17,134 nt of DNA from an uncultured Blautia sp. (GCA_934437695.1 CAKSAW010000017.1:1-17134); one strand, 5' to 3'; counted from the stretch's first letter, positions 1-7,835 are shown. The notes: a model not told the origin generated them from the letters alone. Translations and numbers: made by a program.

Positions 1-32
1 GAAAATTCATGTATAGAATAATATTTACTCAA
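1..32 (-). CDS. N-terminal fragment of a probable IS607-type serine recombinase (MerR-like start)
   Basis: Only the first ten codons are in the window; the gene runs off the left edge. Reading the minus strand from a TTG at 32-30 gives MSKYYSIHEF. This resembles the beginning of IS607-family OrfA recombinases, whose N-terminal MerR-like helix-turn-helix often opens with a K-Y-Y-S-I-x-x-F pattern. An AAAGGAG ribosome binding site lies at 47-41, eight bases before the TTG, and a well-spaced promoter sits just upstream, so a real translated gene is likely. The family assignment rests on ten residues and is an inference; another MerR-type regulator is possible. If it is IS607, a mobile element boundary should lie between here and the PAP2 gene. 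Confidence 0.45.
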   Translation of the reverse strand, partial: MSKYYSIHEF

Positions 33-54
33 AGAATCAACTCCTTTCAATAAT

Positions 55-83
55 ATTCTACTCTAATATCTTATAACACTCAA
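55..83 (-). promoter_or_regulatory. Sigma-A-type promoter for the left-edge gene
   Basis: On the minus strand a -35 TTGAGT (83-78) and a -10 TAGAAT (60-55) are separated by exactly 17 bases. Transcription would begin near 48, directly at the ribosome binding site of the TTG-initiated ORF, giving a very short leader. The match is by eye. Confidence 0.55.
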
Positions 84-213
84 CATGTACTTATATGATT
101 TTATAATTTATATTTAACTGCTAATAACCTCCACAATAATTATATATCTGTATTCAGCATAGCTCTTCCGGCAGAAAAATGCTATCTGTATTTTGACAGA
201 TTTCTACGTTATT

Positions 214-242
214 TTGACTTTTGGATTTTTCTATGATATGCT
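214..242 (+). promoter_or_regulatory. Probable promoter of the PAP2-DUF362 operon
   Basis: A -35 TTGACT (214-219) and a -10 TATGCT (237-242) have a 17-base spacer, placing the start of transcription near 249, about 24 bases before the ATG at 273. A better -35 match (TTGACA, 193-198) lies further up but has no -10 at a usable distance. The remaining 33-213 stretch is AT-rich and shows no gene. Confidence 0.45.
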
Positions 243-272
243 GACAGAAAATATAAGAAACAGGAGGGATTT

Positions 273-824
273 ATGGCGGCATTGCAGCAGTTGGATATAA
301 GCATTTTACTGTGGATCCAGGAAAATTTAAGAGTTGATGCACTGACTCCGATCTGGAAGGTGATCACATTTCTGGGAAATGGAGGGTGGTTCTGGATTGT
401 ACTTGCATTGGCATTAATGGTTCCGAAGAAGACGCGTAAAACAGGGATTACGGCACTGCTTTCCATGGCAGTGGGATTTCTGATCACCAATTTATTATTA
501 AAGAACATTGTGGCACGTCCACGTCCCTTTGATGCGTATGCAGAGATCATTCCTCTGATCATCAGACCGAGGGACTTCTCTTTTCCATCCGGACATACCT
601 GTGCTTCTTTTGCATGTGCACTGATACTGGTCAGGATGCTGCCCGGGAAGTATGGAATTCCTGCAGTGATCCTGGCATCTATGGTTGCTTTTTCAAGACT
701 CTATCTGGGAGTGCATTATCCGGGGGATGTTCTGGGAGGATTTCTTGTGGCAGTATTTGCAAGCATTTTGGTATATCGTATGAGTGATTTATATCAGAAT
801 AAAATTCAAGGGAACAATCTGTAA
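273..824 (+). CDS. PAP2-family membrane phosphatase
   Basis: A 183-residue integral membrane protein with the complete three-part phosphatase signature of the PAP2 superfamily: K77-x6-RP (KNIVARPRP, 77-85), PSGH (105-108), and SR-x5-H-x3-D (SRLYLGVHYPGD, 141-152, with H148 the expected nucleophile, H108 and D152 assisting). Hydrophobic segments around 28-50, 58-76, 110-122, 126-140 and 153-168 place the active site at the outer membrane face. The family removes phosphate from lipid phosphates or diphosphates; in Bacillota undecaprenyl-diphosphate recycling is the common role, but the substrate cannot be read from the sequence. The start has a GGAGGG site at 263-268. It precedes the DUF362 gene by 18 bases and is probably cotranscribed with it. 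Confidence 0.92.
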   Translation: MAALQQLDISILLWIQENLRVDALTPIWKVITFLGNGGWFWIVLALALMVPKKTRKTGITALLSMAVGFLITNLLLKNIVARPRPFDAYAEIIPLIIRPRDFSFPSGHTCASFACALILVRMLPGKYGIPAVILASMVAFSRLYLGVHYPGDVLGGFLVAVFASILVYRMSDLYQNKIQGNNL

Positions 825-842
825 TAAGCGAAAGGAAAATTT

Positions 843-1952
843 ATGGACAAAAACGAAATCTATATAAAAAGCGGAACGAATTATAAAGAAATGACCAGGG
901 AGCTTCTTACATATTGTGATCTGGCAGCGCAAATTCCGAATCTGGATATGCAGATTGGTATTAAACCAAACCTTGTTTCACCTTCGGAGGCATCCTGGGG
1001 TGCTACCACACATCCGGAGATTGTAGCAGGGATCATTGAATATCTGCAGGAAAAGGGATATAAAAACATTGCTGTTCTGGAAGGTTCCTGGGTAGGGGAT
1101 AAAACGGCAGATGCATATGAGGTCTGCGGGTACCGTGAACTTACAGAACAGTATCAGGTGCCATTCTGGGATATGCAGAAAGATAAGGGAACAGAGAGAG
1201 ACTGTGGAGGTGTGAAGTTAAATATCTGTGAACGTGTGGCAGATGTGGATTTCCTGATCAATGTTCCTGTGTTGAAAGGTCACTGCCAGACAAAGATTAC
1301 CTGCGCATTAAAGAATATGAAAGGTCTGATCCCGAATACAGAGAAACGTCGTTTTCATGCAATGGGGCTGCATAAGCCCATCGCCCATCTGAATATGGGA
1401 ATCCCTCAGAATTTTATTGTAGTAGATAATATCTGCGGAGATCTTGATTTTGAAGATGGGGGTAATCCTGTAGTGATGAATCGTATCTGGGCAGGGATGG
1501 ATCCTGTGCTGATAGATTCCTATGTCTGTCAGATTATGCACTATAAGGCAGAGGATGTACCATATATTAAGATGGCAGAAGAGCTGGGAGTTGGAAGCAC
1601 AGATCTTGAGAACGCCCGGATCATTTATCTTGAAGAACCAGCTAAGAGAGAGCTGCCGAAATCCCGAAAGGTTGTGGAGCTTCAGGATGCTGTGGAAGAG
1701 GTGGAATCCTGCAGTGCTTGTTATGGTTATCTGATCCCTGCGCTGGAAATGCTTAAAAATGACGGGCTTTTTGAAAAACTGGATACAAAGATATGTATTG
1801 GACAGGGATACCGTGGCAAGACAGGGAAACTGGGTGTCGGTGCCTGTACCTGCAAGTTTGAACATAATCTGAACGGATGTCCGCCTACAGAAAATCAGAT
1901 CTACGATTTTTTGAAAAACTACATTTTAAATTCATCTTCCCGCAAATTGTGA
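843..1952 (+). CDS. DUF362 family protein with a C-terminal cysteine cluster
   Basis: A 369-residue soluble protein. The N-terminal part has the features of DUF362: KPNLVSP (41-47), ATTHPEI (54-60) followed by a VLEGS strand (78-82), and a basic stretch LKGHCQTKITCALKNMKG (144-161). The biochemical role of DUF362 is not established. There is no separate ferredoxin domain, but the last 80 residues contain six cysteines (C290, C293, C318, C335, C337, C346), including C-x2-C and C-x-C pairs, which could bind a metal or an iron-sulfur cluster; that is inference. The start has an AAAGGA site about eight bases upstream. It follows the PAP2 gene in the same transcript and ends at a strong hairpin terminator. 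Confidence 0.88.
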   Translation: MDKNEIYIKSGTNYKEMTRELLTYCDLAAQIPNLDMQIGIKPNLVSPSEASWGATTHPEIVAGIIEYLQEKGYKNIAVLEGSWVGDKTADAYEVCGYRELTEQYQVPFWDMQKDKGTERDCGGVKLNICERVADVDFLINVPVLKGHCQTKITCALKNMKGLIPNTEKRRFHAMGLHKPIAHLNMGIPQNFIVVDNICGDLDFEDGGNPVVMNRIWAGMDPVLIDSYVCQIMHYKAEDVPYIKMAEELGVGSTDLENARIIYLEEPAKRELPKSRKVVELQDAVEEVESCSACYGYLIPALEMLKNDGLFEKLDTKICIGQGYRGKTGKLGVGACTCKFEHNLNGCPPTENQIYDFLKNYILNSSSRKL

Positions 1953-2004
1953 TGCATATCTTGCATGAAGTATTTTTTAAACACATAAAAAAGAAGTAAC
2001 ATAA

Positions 2005-2040
2005 TACGGGGCTGCCACATCTCATTGCGGCAGCCCCGTA
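2005..2040. terminator. Bidirectional Rho-independent terminator
   Basis: A perfect 12-base-pair GC-rich stem (TACGGGGCTGCC, 2005-2016, with its complement at 2029-2040) encloses a 12-base loop. It lies between the converging DUF362 and cytidylate-kinase-like genes. The A-rich stretch at 1984-1995 provides a T-tract when read on the minus strand; the plus-strand tail is AT-rich but weaker. Confidence 0.85.
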
Positions 2041-2101
2041 ATTAGATTCAACTGTAAGCCTGCGACAGATTAATCAGATAATATTACCAGCCGGACACGG
2101 T

Positions 2102-2689
2102 TTACAATGCTGTCTTAATCATCTTTACGATGGTATCCTGATCAAATCTGCTGCTGTCAAATGCCAGATGATACTGGGAAATATCCTTCCACTTACTGTC
2201 TGTGAAATATTCATAATAGGTACGGCGTTCCTTGTCGATCTTCTTAACCAGTTTCTGTGCACTCTTCTCCTCGCGTCCTGTGCGTTCAATAATGGTCTGC
2301 ACACGATAGTCAAAAGGTGCATGGATAAATACGCTCAGACATTTATTGCCCAGGATATAGTTTGCACAGCGTCCAACGATCACGCAATCCTCTTTCTCTG
2401 CTGCGTCCAGGATAATCTTACGCTGAAGGTCAAACAGTACATCATTCATAGGCACAAAATGAAAATCACTGTCCATCTGCAGTTCATGATCGATGGGGAA
2501 ACGCCACTGGCTGCCACGTTTCTCGTCAACCTTGGCAAGCAGATCAAAAGGAATATTCTCTTTCTGAGCTGCTATATCGATCAGTTCCCTGTCATAAAAA
2601 GCAAATCCAAGTTCCTCAGCCAGAGCTTTGCCGATCAGGCGGCCATTACTGCCGAGCATTCTGTTTATTGTAATCACGCGTTTACCCAT
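2102..2689 (-). CDS. Cytidylate-kinase-like family protein
   Basis: A 195-residue P-loop protein of the cytidylate-kinase-like group (Cytidylate_kin2 type), which is distinct from true Cmk. The opening ITINRMLGSNGRLIGKALAE (6-25) has the group's modified P-loop GSxGRxI, in which arginine stands where classical P-loops have lysine. It continues with FYDRELIDIA (31-40), VGRCANYIL (105-113), a basic lid-like region 149-157 (KKIDKERRT), and YHLAFDSSRF (173-182), the expected C-terminal block. The natural substrate of this family is not known, so nucleotide kinase activity is only inferred. The start is well supported: AGGAGG lies about eight bases before the ATG. It converges on the DUF362 gene and diverges from the molybdenum hydroxylase operon. 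A TATAAT on the minus strand at 2772-2767 could be its -10, but I see no good -35. Confidence 0.85.
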   Translation of the reverse strand: MGKRVITINRMLGSNGRLIGKALAEELGFAFYDRELIDIAAQKENIPFDLLAKVDEKRGSQWRFPIDHELQMDSDFHFVPMNDVLFDLQRKIILDAAEKEDCVIVGRCANYILGNKCLSVFIHAPFDYRVQTIIERTGREEKSAQKLVKKIDKERRTYYEYFTDSKWKDISQYHLAFDSSRFDQDTIVKMIKTAL

Positions 2690-2858
2690 AATAAAAACCT
2701 CCTTTGTGACATTCTTGTTACTGTCTATTTGATTATATTACAGCAACACGTCTTTTATTTGTGAACATTATAACATTAATGTCTGAAAAACACCAGTAAA
2801 ATACATAAAAAAACAAAAATAAAACAAGGATATTTATATATAATACACAAATAGTGTG

Positions 2859-2898
2859 AAAAATCAGCAAAACAAAATGTATGTATATGCTGATTTTT
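2859..2898. repeat. Long-loop inverted repeat in the divergent intergenic region
   Basis: AAAAATCAGCA (2859-2869) and its exact complement TGCTGATTTTT (2888-2898) form an 11-base-pair stem with an 18-base loop. It lies between the cytidylate-kinase-like gene and the molybdenum hydroxylase operon. The built-in A and T runs allow it to work as a terminator in either direction, but no gene feeds into it from the left on the plus strand, so an operator or insulator role is equally possible. Confidence 0.5.
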
Positions 2899-2925
2899 GC
2901 GGTATATTTTGGATATTTTTATCAA

Positions 2926-2955
2926 TAGACACCAACTTTTGTCTTATGATAAAAT
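2926..2955 (+). promoter_or_regulatory. Candidate promoter of the molybdenum hydroxylase operon
   Basis: A -35 TAGACA (2926-2931) and an extended -10 TGATAAAAT (TAAAAT at 2950-2955) are 18 bases apart. Transcription from here would give a leader of about 180 bases including the alternative stems at 3028-3085. A second candidate, an extended -10 TGTTATTAT ending at 3022, has a weak -35 and would start the RNA at the base of that stem. I cannot decide between them. Confidence 0.4.
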
Positions 2956-3027
2956 TATATTGAAAAATTTATTTATAAGATTCAGGATATTTATAGATTT
3001 TTCCTTTAAGTTATGTTATTATACTTA

Positions 3028-3085
3028 ATTGCTGTCTGATTGAAACAGGCAGAAAGCTGCTGTCTGTGGTATATCAGACAGCAAT
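3028..3085 (+). promoter_or_regulatory. Two-state leader hairpin upstream of the molybdenum hydroxylase operon
   Basis: The segment CAGACAGC (3075-3082) can pair with either of two copies of GCTGTCTG, at 3031-3038 or 3059-3066. The distal pairing extends to 13 perfect base pairs (3028-3040 with 3073-3085, 32-base loop). The proximal pairing extends to 9 perfect base pairs (3058-3066 with 3075-3083, 8-base loop). The two are mutually exclusive, as in attenuators and riboswitches. No T-tract follows, so simple termination is not indicated, and the stem lies 56 bases before the start codon. It does not match the purine riboswitch or the molybdenum-cofactor RNA as I know them. The pairing is seen; the regulatory role is inferred. 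Confidence 0.45.
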
Positions 3086-3140
3086 GGATAATGTTACGAG
3101 AGATACGAAAAGTATATGGAAGAAAGGGATACGATACATA

Positions 3141-3959
3141 ATGCTGAAAATCAAAAGCTATGTAAAGGTAAACAGTCTGGCAGAGGCCTATGAGCTGAAC
3201 CAGAAGAAAACAGCCCGTGTTCTTGGCGGAATGGTCTGGATGAAAATGGGCAACAGAGCAGTGTCTACAGCTATCGATCTTTCCGGTCTGGGACTGGATA
3301 CGATTGTAGAGAATGATGATGAATTCATTATCGGATGTATGACCCCGCTTCATGATCTGGAGACAAATGAAGCTCTGAACACCTACACACATGGAGCTAT
3401 GAAAGAGAGCCTTTGTCATATTGTAGGAGTACAGTTTCGAAACTGTGCCACTGTAGGAGGCAGCATTTATGGAAGATATGGTTTCTCAGATGTTCTGACC
3501 ATGTTTCTGGGAATGGATACATGGGTGGAATTATATGATGCAGGCCGCATTCCACTGACTGAATTTGTAAACATGAAGAAGGACAATGATATCCTTGTGA
3601 ATATTATTGTGCGCAAGGAGCCACTTCTTTCCTGCTACTTAAGTCAGAGAAACACAAAGACCGATTTCCCGGTACTGACCTGCGTGGCATCTGTGATCGG
3701 AAACGAGGCAAGAACAGTGATCGGTGCCAGACCTGCACGTGCCATGGTCGTAGAAGATAAGAAACAGATCCTTAAGAATTTCCGAAACATGACAAAGAAA
3801 CAGAAGGCAGAAGCAATTGAAGAGTTCGCTGAATATGCAGCTGAGAATGTTCCTACAGCAGGTAATATGCGAGGATCAAAGGAATACAGAACCCTTCTTG
3901 TAAAAGTACTGACAAGAAGAGCCTGGGAAGCAGTAGGAGGGATGAAGAATGAATATTAA
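3141..3959 (+). CDS. FAD-binding subunit of a xanthine-dehydrogenase-type molybdenum hydroxylase
   Basis: A 272-residue FAD subunit (FAD_binding_5 plus CO_deh_flav_C architecture), as in XdhB, CoxM and their relatives. The flavin-binding core is NCATVGGSIYGRYGFSD (101-117); the C-terminal domain ends with the family block NMRGSKEYRTLLVKVLTRRA (242-261). It passes electrons from the 2Fe-2S subunit to NAD+ or another acceptor. I place the start at the ATG at 3141, which has an AGAAAGGGA site at 3121-3129. The open frame extends back to a GTG at 3066, but that codon sits in the leader hairpin, lacks a ribosome binding site, and the family begins at MLKIKSYVKV. The gene overlaps the 2Fe-2S gene by 11 bases, implying translational coupling. 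Confidence 0.9.
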   Translation: MLKIKSYVKVNSLAEAYELNQKKTARVLGGMVWMKMGNRAVSTAIDLSGLGLDTIVENDDEFIIGCMTPLHDLETNEALNTYTHGAMKESLCHIVGVQFRNCATVGGSIYGRYGFSDVLTMFLGMDTWVELYDAGRIPLTEFVNMKKDNDILVNIIVRKEPLLSCYLSQRNTKTDFPVLTCVASVIGNEARTVIGARPARAMVVEDKKQILKNFRNMTKKQKAEAIEEFAEYAAENVPTAGNMRGSKEYRTLLVKVLTRRAWEAVGGMKNEY

Positions 3960-4416
3960 TTTCTGGCTTAACGGAGTAAACCGCCATGCGGAAATCTATC
4001 CGGATACACTGCTTTTGGATTTTCTGAGAGAGCAGGGCTGTTACAGTGTAAAAAGAGGATGTGAAACAGCCAACTGCGGTCTGTGCACAGTTCTGATGGA
4101 CGGACGTCCCGTGCTTTCCTGCAGTACACTTGCAGCACGCATTGAAGGAAAGAAGATTGTCACACTGGAGGGAATGCAGAGAGAGGCACAGGAGTTCGGA
4201 AGCTTTCTTGCCAATGAAGGCGCAGAACAGTGCGGCTTCTGTAATCCTGGATTTATCATGAATGTGTTTGCTATGTTAAATGAGATCAAAGATCCTACAG
4301 AGGAGCAGATCAAAGAGTATCTGGCAGGAAACTTATGCAGATGTTCCGGTTTTGTTTCTCAGACAAAAAGTATCCTGAAATTCCTGAAATATAAAAAAGC
4401 ACAGGAGGAAGCATAA
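3949..4416 (+). CDS. 2Fe-2S subunit of the molybdenum hydroxylase
   Basis: A 155-residue small subunit (XdhC/CoxS type) with two iron-sulfur domains. The N-terminal plant-type ferredoxin cluster uses C38, C43, C46 and C58 (CETANCGLC at 38-46). The C-terminal helical domain uses C95, C98, C130 and C132 (CGFCNPG at 95-101, LCRCSGF at 129-135). Asn99 stands where many relatives have Thr in the CGxCTPG motif. All eight ligands are present, so an intact electron relay between the molybdenum site and FAD is expected. Its GGAGGG ribosome binding site lies inside the end of the FAD gene. Its TAA is directly followed by the ATG of the large subunit. Confidence 0.95.
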   Translation: MNINFWLNGVNRHAEIYPDTLLLDFLREQGCYSVKRGCETANCGLCTVLMDGRPVLSCSTLAARIEGKKIVTLEGMQREAQEFGSFLANEGAEQCGFCNPGFIMNVFAMLNEIKDPTEEQIKEYLAGNLCRCSGFVSQTKSILKFLKYKKAQEEA

Positions 4417-6768
4417 ATGAAATATGTAAATCAACCTGTACGTAAAACAGATGCAATGTCACTGGTAACCGGAAAACCTGTTTATACTGATGACCTGGCT
4501 CCAAAGGATTCCCTGATCGTTAAGGTATTGAGAAGCCCTCATGCCAATGCCTGGGTAGAAGATATTAAGACAGGTACTGCTGAGAAGGTTGCAGGTATTG
4601 TGTGTATTCTTACCTATAAAGATGTACCACAGAAGCGTTTCACACTTGCAGGTCAGACTGCGCCGGAGATGAGCCCGGACGACAGACTGATCCTTGACCG
4701 CCATGTGCGTTTCATAGGAGATGCAGTTGCAATCGTAGCAGGTGAGACGGAAGAGGCGGTAGACAAAGCCTTAAAGAGAATTCGTGTTGATTATCGTGTA
4801 GAGACACCGGTTCTCGATATCCATAAAGCAAAAGATAATCCGATCCTTGTCCATCCGGAAGACGACTGGAAGCTGAAGATCCCTCTTGGAGGAGACAGCA
4901 AGAGAAACTTATGTGCCTCCGCAGTGGAAGAGGACGGAGATGTTGATGCAGTTCTGGCAAAATGTAAATATACAATAGAGCGTACCTATCATACAAAAGC
5001 AAACCAGCAGACAATGATGGAGACTTTCCGTACTGCCTGCTATATGGATCACTTTGGCAGACTGGTAGTTCTATCCTCTACACAGATTCCTTTCCATGTA
5101 AGGAGAATTGTGGGAAGAGCACTGAATATTCCAGCTTCCAAGGTGCGCGTGATCAAGCCGAGGATCGGTGGCGGATTTGGTGCAAAACAGACTTCTGTCA
5201 GCGAGATCTATCCTGCAATCGTTACCTGGAAAACAGGACGTCCTGCAAAGATGGTATTCTCCAGATATGAGTCTATGATCTGTTCATCACCCCGTCATGA
5301 GATGGAGATCACAGTACGTGCAGGTGCGGACGAGAACGGTATTGTCAAAGCAATCGATGTTTATACTCTGTCAAATACAGGAGCATACGGGGAACACAGC
5401 TCTACAACAGTAGGACTCAGCGGTCATAAATCCATCGCTCTTTACAGACATACAGAGGCACACAGATTTGCTTTTGATGTTGTATATACCAATGTGCAGG
5501 CAGCAGGAGCTTACCGTGGCTATGGTGCCACACAGGGTATCTATGCAGTGGAATCAGCAATCAATGAGCTTGCCCATAAGATGGGAATGGATCCTGTTAA
5601 AGTCAAAGAACTGAATATGCCGATAGAGGGAGGGCCTCTTCCGGGATATGCAGATGTGCCTTATGCGCAGAGCTGTTCAATGGATCGCTGTATGGTACGT
5701 GCCAAAGAGATGATGGACTGGGATTCCAAGTATCCATGTCGTGATATGGGAAATGGAAAGGTCCGTGGAGTTGGTGTTGCCATGGCTATGCAGGGTTCTT
5801 CTATTGCAGGAGTTGATGTGGGCGGAGCTGATATCAAATTAAATGAGGATGGCTCCTACACACTTGGTCTGGGATGTACAGATATGGGAACAGGCTGTGA
5901 CACTGTTATGGCACAGATTGCTGCTGACTGTCTGGATACACCTATGGACAACATTGTAGTGTTCGGTGTAGATACCGATATCTCACCATATGATTCAGGT
6001 TCTTATGCTTCTGCTACCACCTATACCACAGGTATGGCTGTTATGAAAGCCTGCGAAGAACTGAAAAAGAAAATCTGCCAGGTAGGTGCAGAGATGATGG
6101 GAGTAGATGCGGACAAGGTGGATTTTGATGGCTCTTATGCTTTCTATGATCCGGGCGATGACACAGAAGAAGCAGAGGAGAAGAAGGTTTCTCTTGAGGA
6201 GATTGCATTAAAGGGAACATTCTTTAATAATATTGAGCTTCAGGTTGTGAAACAGCATTCTTCACCGCTTTCACCTCCTCCGTTCATGGTTGGCATGGCA
6301 GAAGTGGAAGTTGACCTGGAAACAGGTTCTGTAGAAGTTCTGGATTATGTAGGCGTTGTTGACTGTGGTACACCGATCAACCCGAATCTTGCCCGTGTAC
6401 AGACAGAGGGCGGTATTGCACAGGGAATCGGTATGGCGCTCTGGGAGGATGTACAGTATACAGAAGAAGGTAAGATCCGCAATAACTCCTTTATGCAGTA
6501 CAAGATCCCTACAAGACAGGATATCGGAAATATCCGGGTGGACTTTGAATGCAGCTATGAGAAGAGCGGCCCGTTTGGAGCCAAATCTATTGGAGAGCTT
6601 GTGATCGATACCCCGTGTCCTGCTCTGGCTGAGGCTATTTATAATGCAACAGGCGTGCGCCTGACAGAGCTTCCAATGACACCGGAGAAGATTGCGATGG
6701 GTATTCTTAAGAACCGGATGGAAGAGAAGAAATTAAATAGTCAGACAGAGGAAAAGGAGAGCAGATGA
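4417..6768 (+). CDS. Molybdopterin-binding catalytic subunit, xanthine-dehydrogenase family
   Basis: A 783-residue large subunit (Ald_Xan_dh_C followed by the molybdopterin-binding domain). Motifs by residue: STQ (221-223, Q223 matching the glutamine that contacts the molybdenum ligand in xanthine oxidases), RIGGGFGAKQ (249-258), AGAYRGYGATQ (363-373, with R367 at the substrate-arginine position), and GAKSIGELV with E727 as the expected catalytic base. Substrates in this family include purines, aldehydes and N-heterocycles; purine hydroxylation is plausible from R367 but not proven. Residue 258 is Gln where bovine xanthine oxidase has Glu802; E. coli XdhA-like enzymes also have Gln there, as I recall. 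No molybdenum cofactor maturation gene is nearby. The gene overlaps the following membrane protein gene by ATGA. Confidence 0.93.
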   Translation: MKYVNQPVRKTDAMSLVTGKPVYTDDLAPKDSLIVKVLRSPHANAWVEDIKTGTAEKVAGIVCILTYKDVPQKRFTLAGQTAPEMSPDDRLILDRHVRFIGDAVAIVAGETEEAVDKALKRIRVDYRVETPVLDIHKAKDNPILVHPEDDWKLKIPLGGDSKRNLCASAVEEDGDVDAVLAKCKYTIERTYHTKANQQTMMETFRTACYMDHFGRLVVLSSTQIPFHVRRIVGRALNIPASKVRVIKPRIGGGFGAKQTSVSEIYPAIVTWKTGRPAKMVFSRYESMICSSPRHEMEITVRAGADENGIVKAIDVYTLSNTGAYGEHSSTTVGLSGHKSIALYRHTEAHRFAFDVVYTNVQAAGAYRGYGATQGIYAVESAINELAHKMGMDPVKVKELNMPIEGGPLPGYADVPYAQSCSMDRCMVRAKEMMDWDSKYPCRDMGNGKVRGVGVAMAMQGSSIAGVDVGGADIKLNEDGSYTLGLGCTDMGTGCDTVMAQIAADCLDTPMDNIVVFGVDTDISPYDSGSYASATTYTTGMAVMKACEELKKKICQVGAEMMGVDADKVDFDGSYAFYDPGDDTEEAEEKKVSLEEIALKGTFFNNIELQVVKQHSSPLSPPPFMVGMAEVEVDLETGSVEVLDYVGVVDCGTPINPNLARVQTEGGIAQGIGMALWEDVQYTEEGKIRNNSFMQYKIPTRQDIGNIRVDFECSYEKSGPFGAKSIGELVIDTPCPALAEAIYNATGVRLTELPMTPEKIAMGILKNRMEEKKLNSQTEEKESR

Positions 6769-7817
6769 AAGAATTATGTCTTGCATGTATAGGCTTTGCG
6801 CTGGAATTTGCGGTCTTTCATGCAGCAGGCAGTCTTTTGTCACGGGTACTGAAAATAGAAAGAGATGGTTCCCTGACCTTTATCCTGGGGTATATGGTAT
6901 ACTTTGCAGTGTTTGAACTGGTGATGGTTCCCATGACACTGAAATGGGTATCACTGACAGTAGCCTCCGATATATGGGCTGGTGTCATGATAGTTATTAT
7001 GCTGGCTGCTCTGGTATGCTTTGGCGTAAAAGGCTCTGAACAGACGCATAAGAGTCTGTGGAAGGATCATTCTTTTATGATCATCATTGCAGGTGCTGCA
7101 GTTCTTCTGCAGTGCCTGATCGTGATCCTTTATAAAGATACTACTGTGGATGCGGCATATTATGTAGGGACAGTAAGTACTTCCGTATATACAGATACTC
7201 TTGGCAGATACAACCCTTTTAATGGAACGATCCTGAAGAACTTCCAGGCCAGATATGTTTTTTCTGCATATCCAATGAACAATGCAGTATGGTGCAGGCT
7301 TCTGAGGATTCATCCGATTGTGCAGTCCAAGCTTGTGATGTCATGTATGAATGTGATAGTTTCCAATATGATCATTTATCAGATTGGAAAGAGACTGTTT
7401 GACGGAGACAGGAAGAAGGCAGACCTGATGGTTGTCTTTACCTGTATTTTACAGCTGTTTTGCGGAACAATCTATTCTTCGGGAACATTTTTCTTTACAA
7501 GAAGCTATGAGGGAAAAGCAATCCTTGCCAATGTTGCGATCCCTGCAGTCCTTATGTGTGCAATATGGTATCTGCAGGAAAAAAACAGCAGGAATGTGTG
7601 GATCGTACTGTTTATCACTGCCATCAGTGCACTGACTTTCTCAGGCTCAGCGATCATCTTTCCGATCGTGATCGCAGCGGGAATGGCTCCGGCTGCTGTT
7701 ATGAACAGAAGATTTTCGGGAATGGCATACTGCGCAGTGTGTATGCTTCCGTCGGCTTTATATGCGGCAGTGTTCTTTGCGTGCAGAGTCGGATTTCTGA
7801 CACTGGCTGCATCATAG
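6765..7817 (+). CDS. Polytopic membrane protein, DUF6077/GT-C-like, N-terminal part
   Basis: A 350-residue protein with roughly ten hydrophobic segments, for example 36-58, 70-88, 103-123, 190-208, 276-295 and 322-345. The loop after the third or fourth segment, KDTTVDAAYYVGT (124-136), has two aspartates (D125, D129) spaced like the acidic motif in the first outer loop of GT-C membrane glycosyltransferases, followed by TDTLGRYNPF. That suggests a lipid-linked sugar transferase, but this is inference. The ATG overlaps the TGA of the molybdenum subunit, so it is translationally coupled to that operon. It ends at a TAG (7815-7817), and the next ORF continues in the same frame, so it may be the front half of a longer protein. 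Confidence 0.7.
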   Translation: MKELCLACIGFALEFAVFHAAGSLLSRVLKIERDGSLTFILGYMVYFAVFELVMVPMTLKWVSLTVASDIWAGVMIVIMLAALVCFGVKGSEQTHKSLWKDHSFMIIIAGAAVLLQCLIVILYKDTTVDAAYYVGTVSTSVYTDTLGRYNPFNGTILKNFQARYVFSAYPMNNAVWCRLLRIHPIVQSKLVMSCMNVIVSNMIIYQIGKRLFDGDRKKADLMVVFTCILQLFCGTIYSSGTFFFTRSYEGKAILANVAIPAVLMCAIWYLQEKNSRNVWIVLFITAISALTFSGSAIIFPIVIAAGMAPAAVMNRRFSGMAYCAVCMLPSALYAAVFFACRVGFLTLAAS

Positions 7818-7835
7818 AACAGAAAGGAGATAAGA

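Noticed and set aside
184..201. ATCTGT/ACAGAT hairpin upstream of the PAP2 gene
   Set aside because: Only six base pairs in AT-rich DNA and no T-tract; chance occurrence is likely.
1308..1865. 185-codon minus-strand ORF
   Set aside because: It is an antisense shadow of the DUF362 gene, with no ribosome binding site or family features.
2168..2764. 198-codon plus-strand ORF
   Set aside because: It lies opposite the well-supported cytidylate-kinase-like gene and runs into intergenic DNA; its translation has no recognisable domain.
2839..2844. TATAAT ahead of the 2859-2898 hairpin as a small-RNA promoter
   Set aside because: No -35 element is found at a usable distance, and AT-rich DNA yields such hexamers often.
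3066..3140. GTG-initiated 25-residue extension of the FAD subunit
   Set aside because: It starts inside the leader hairpin, has no ribosome binding site, and the family begins at the ATG at 3141, which has one.
3028..3140. Purine or molybdenum-cofactor riboswitch
   Set aside because: The conserved loop and junction sequences I know for these classes are absent; only the alternative stems can be supported.
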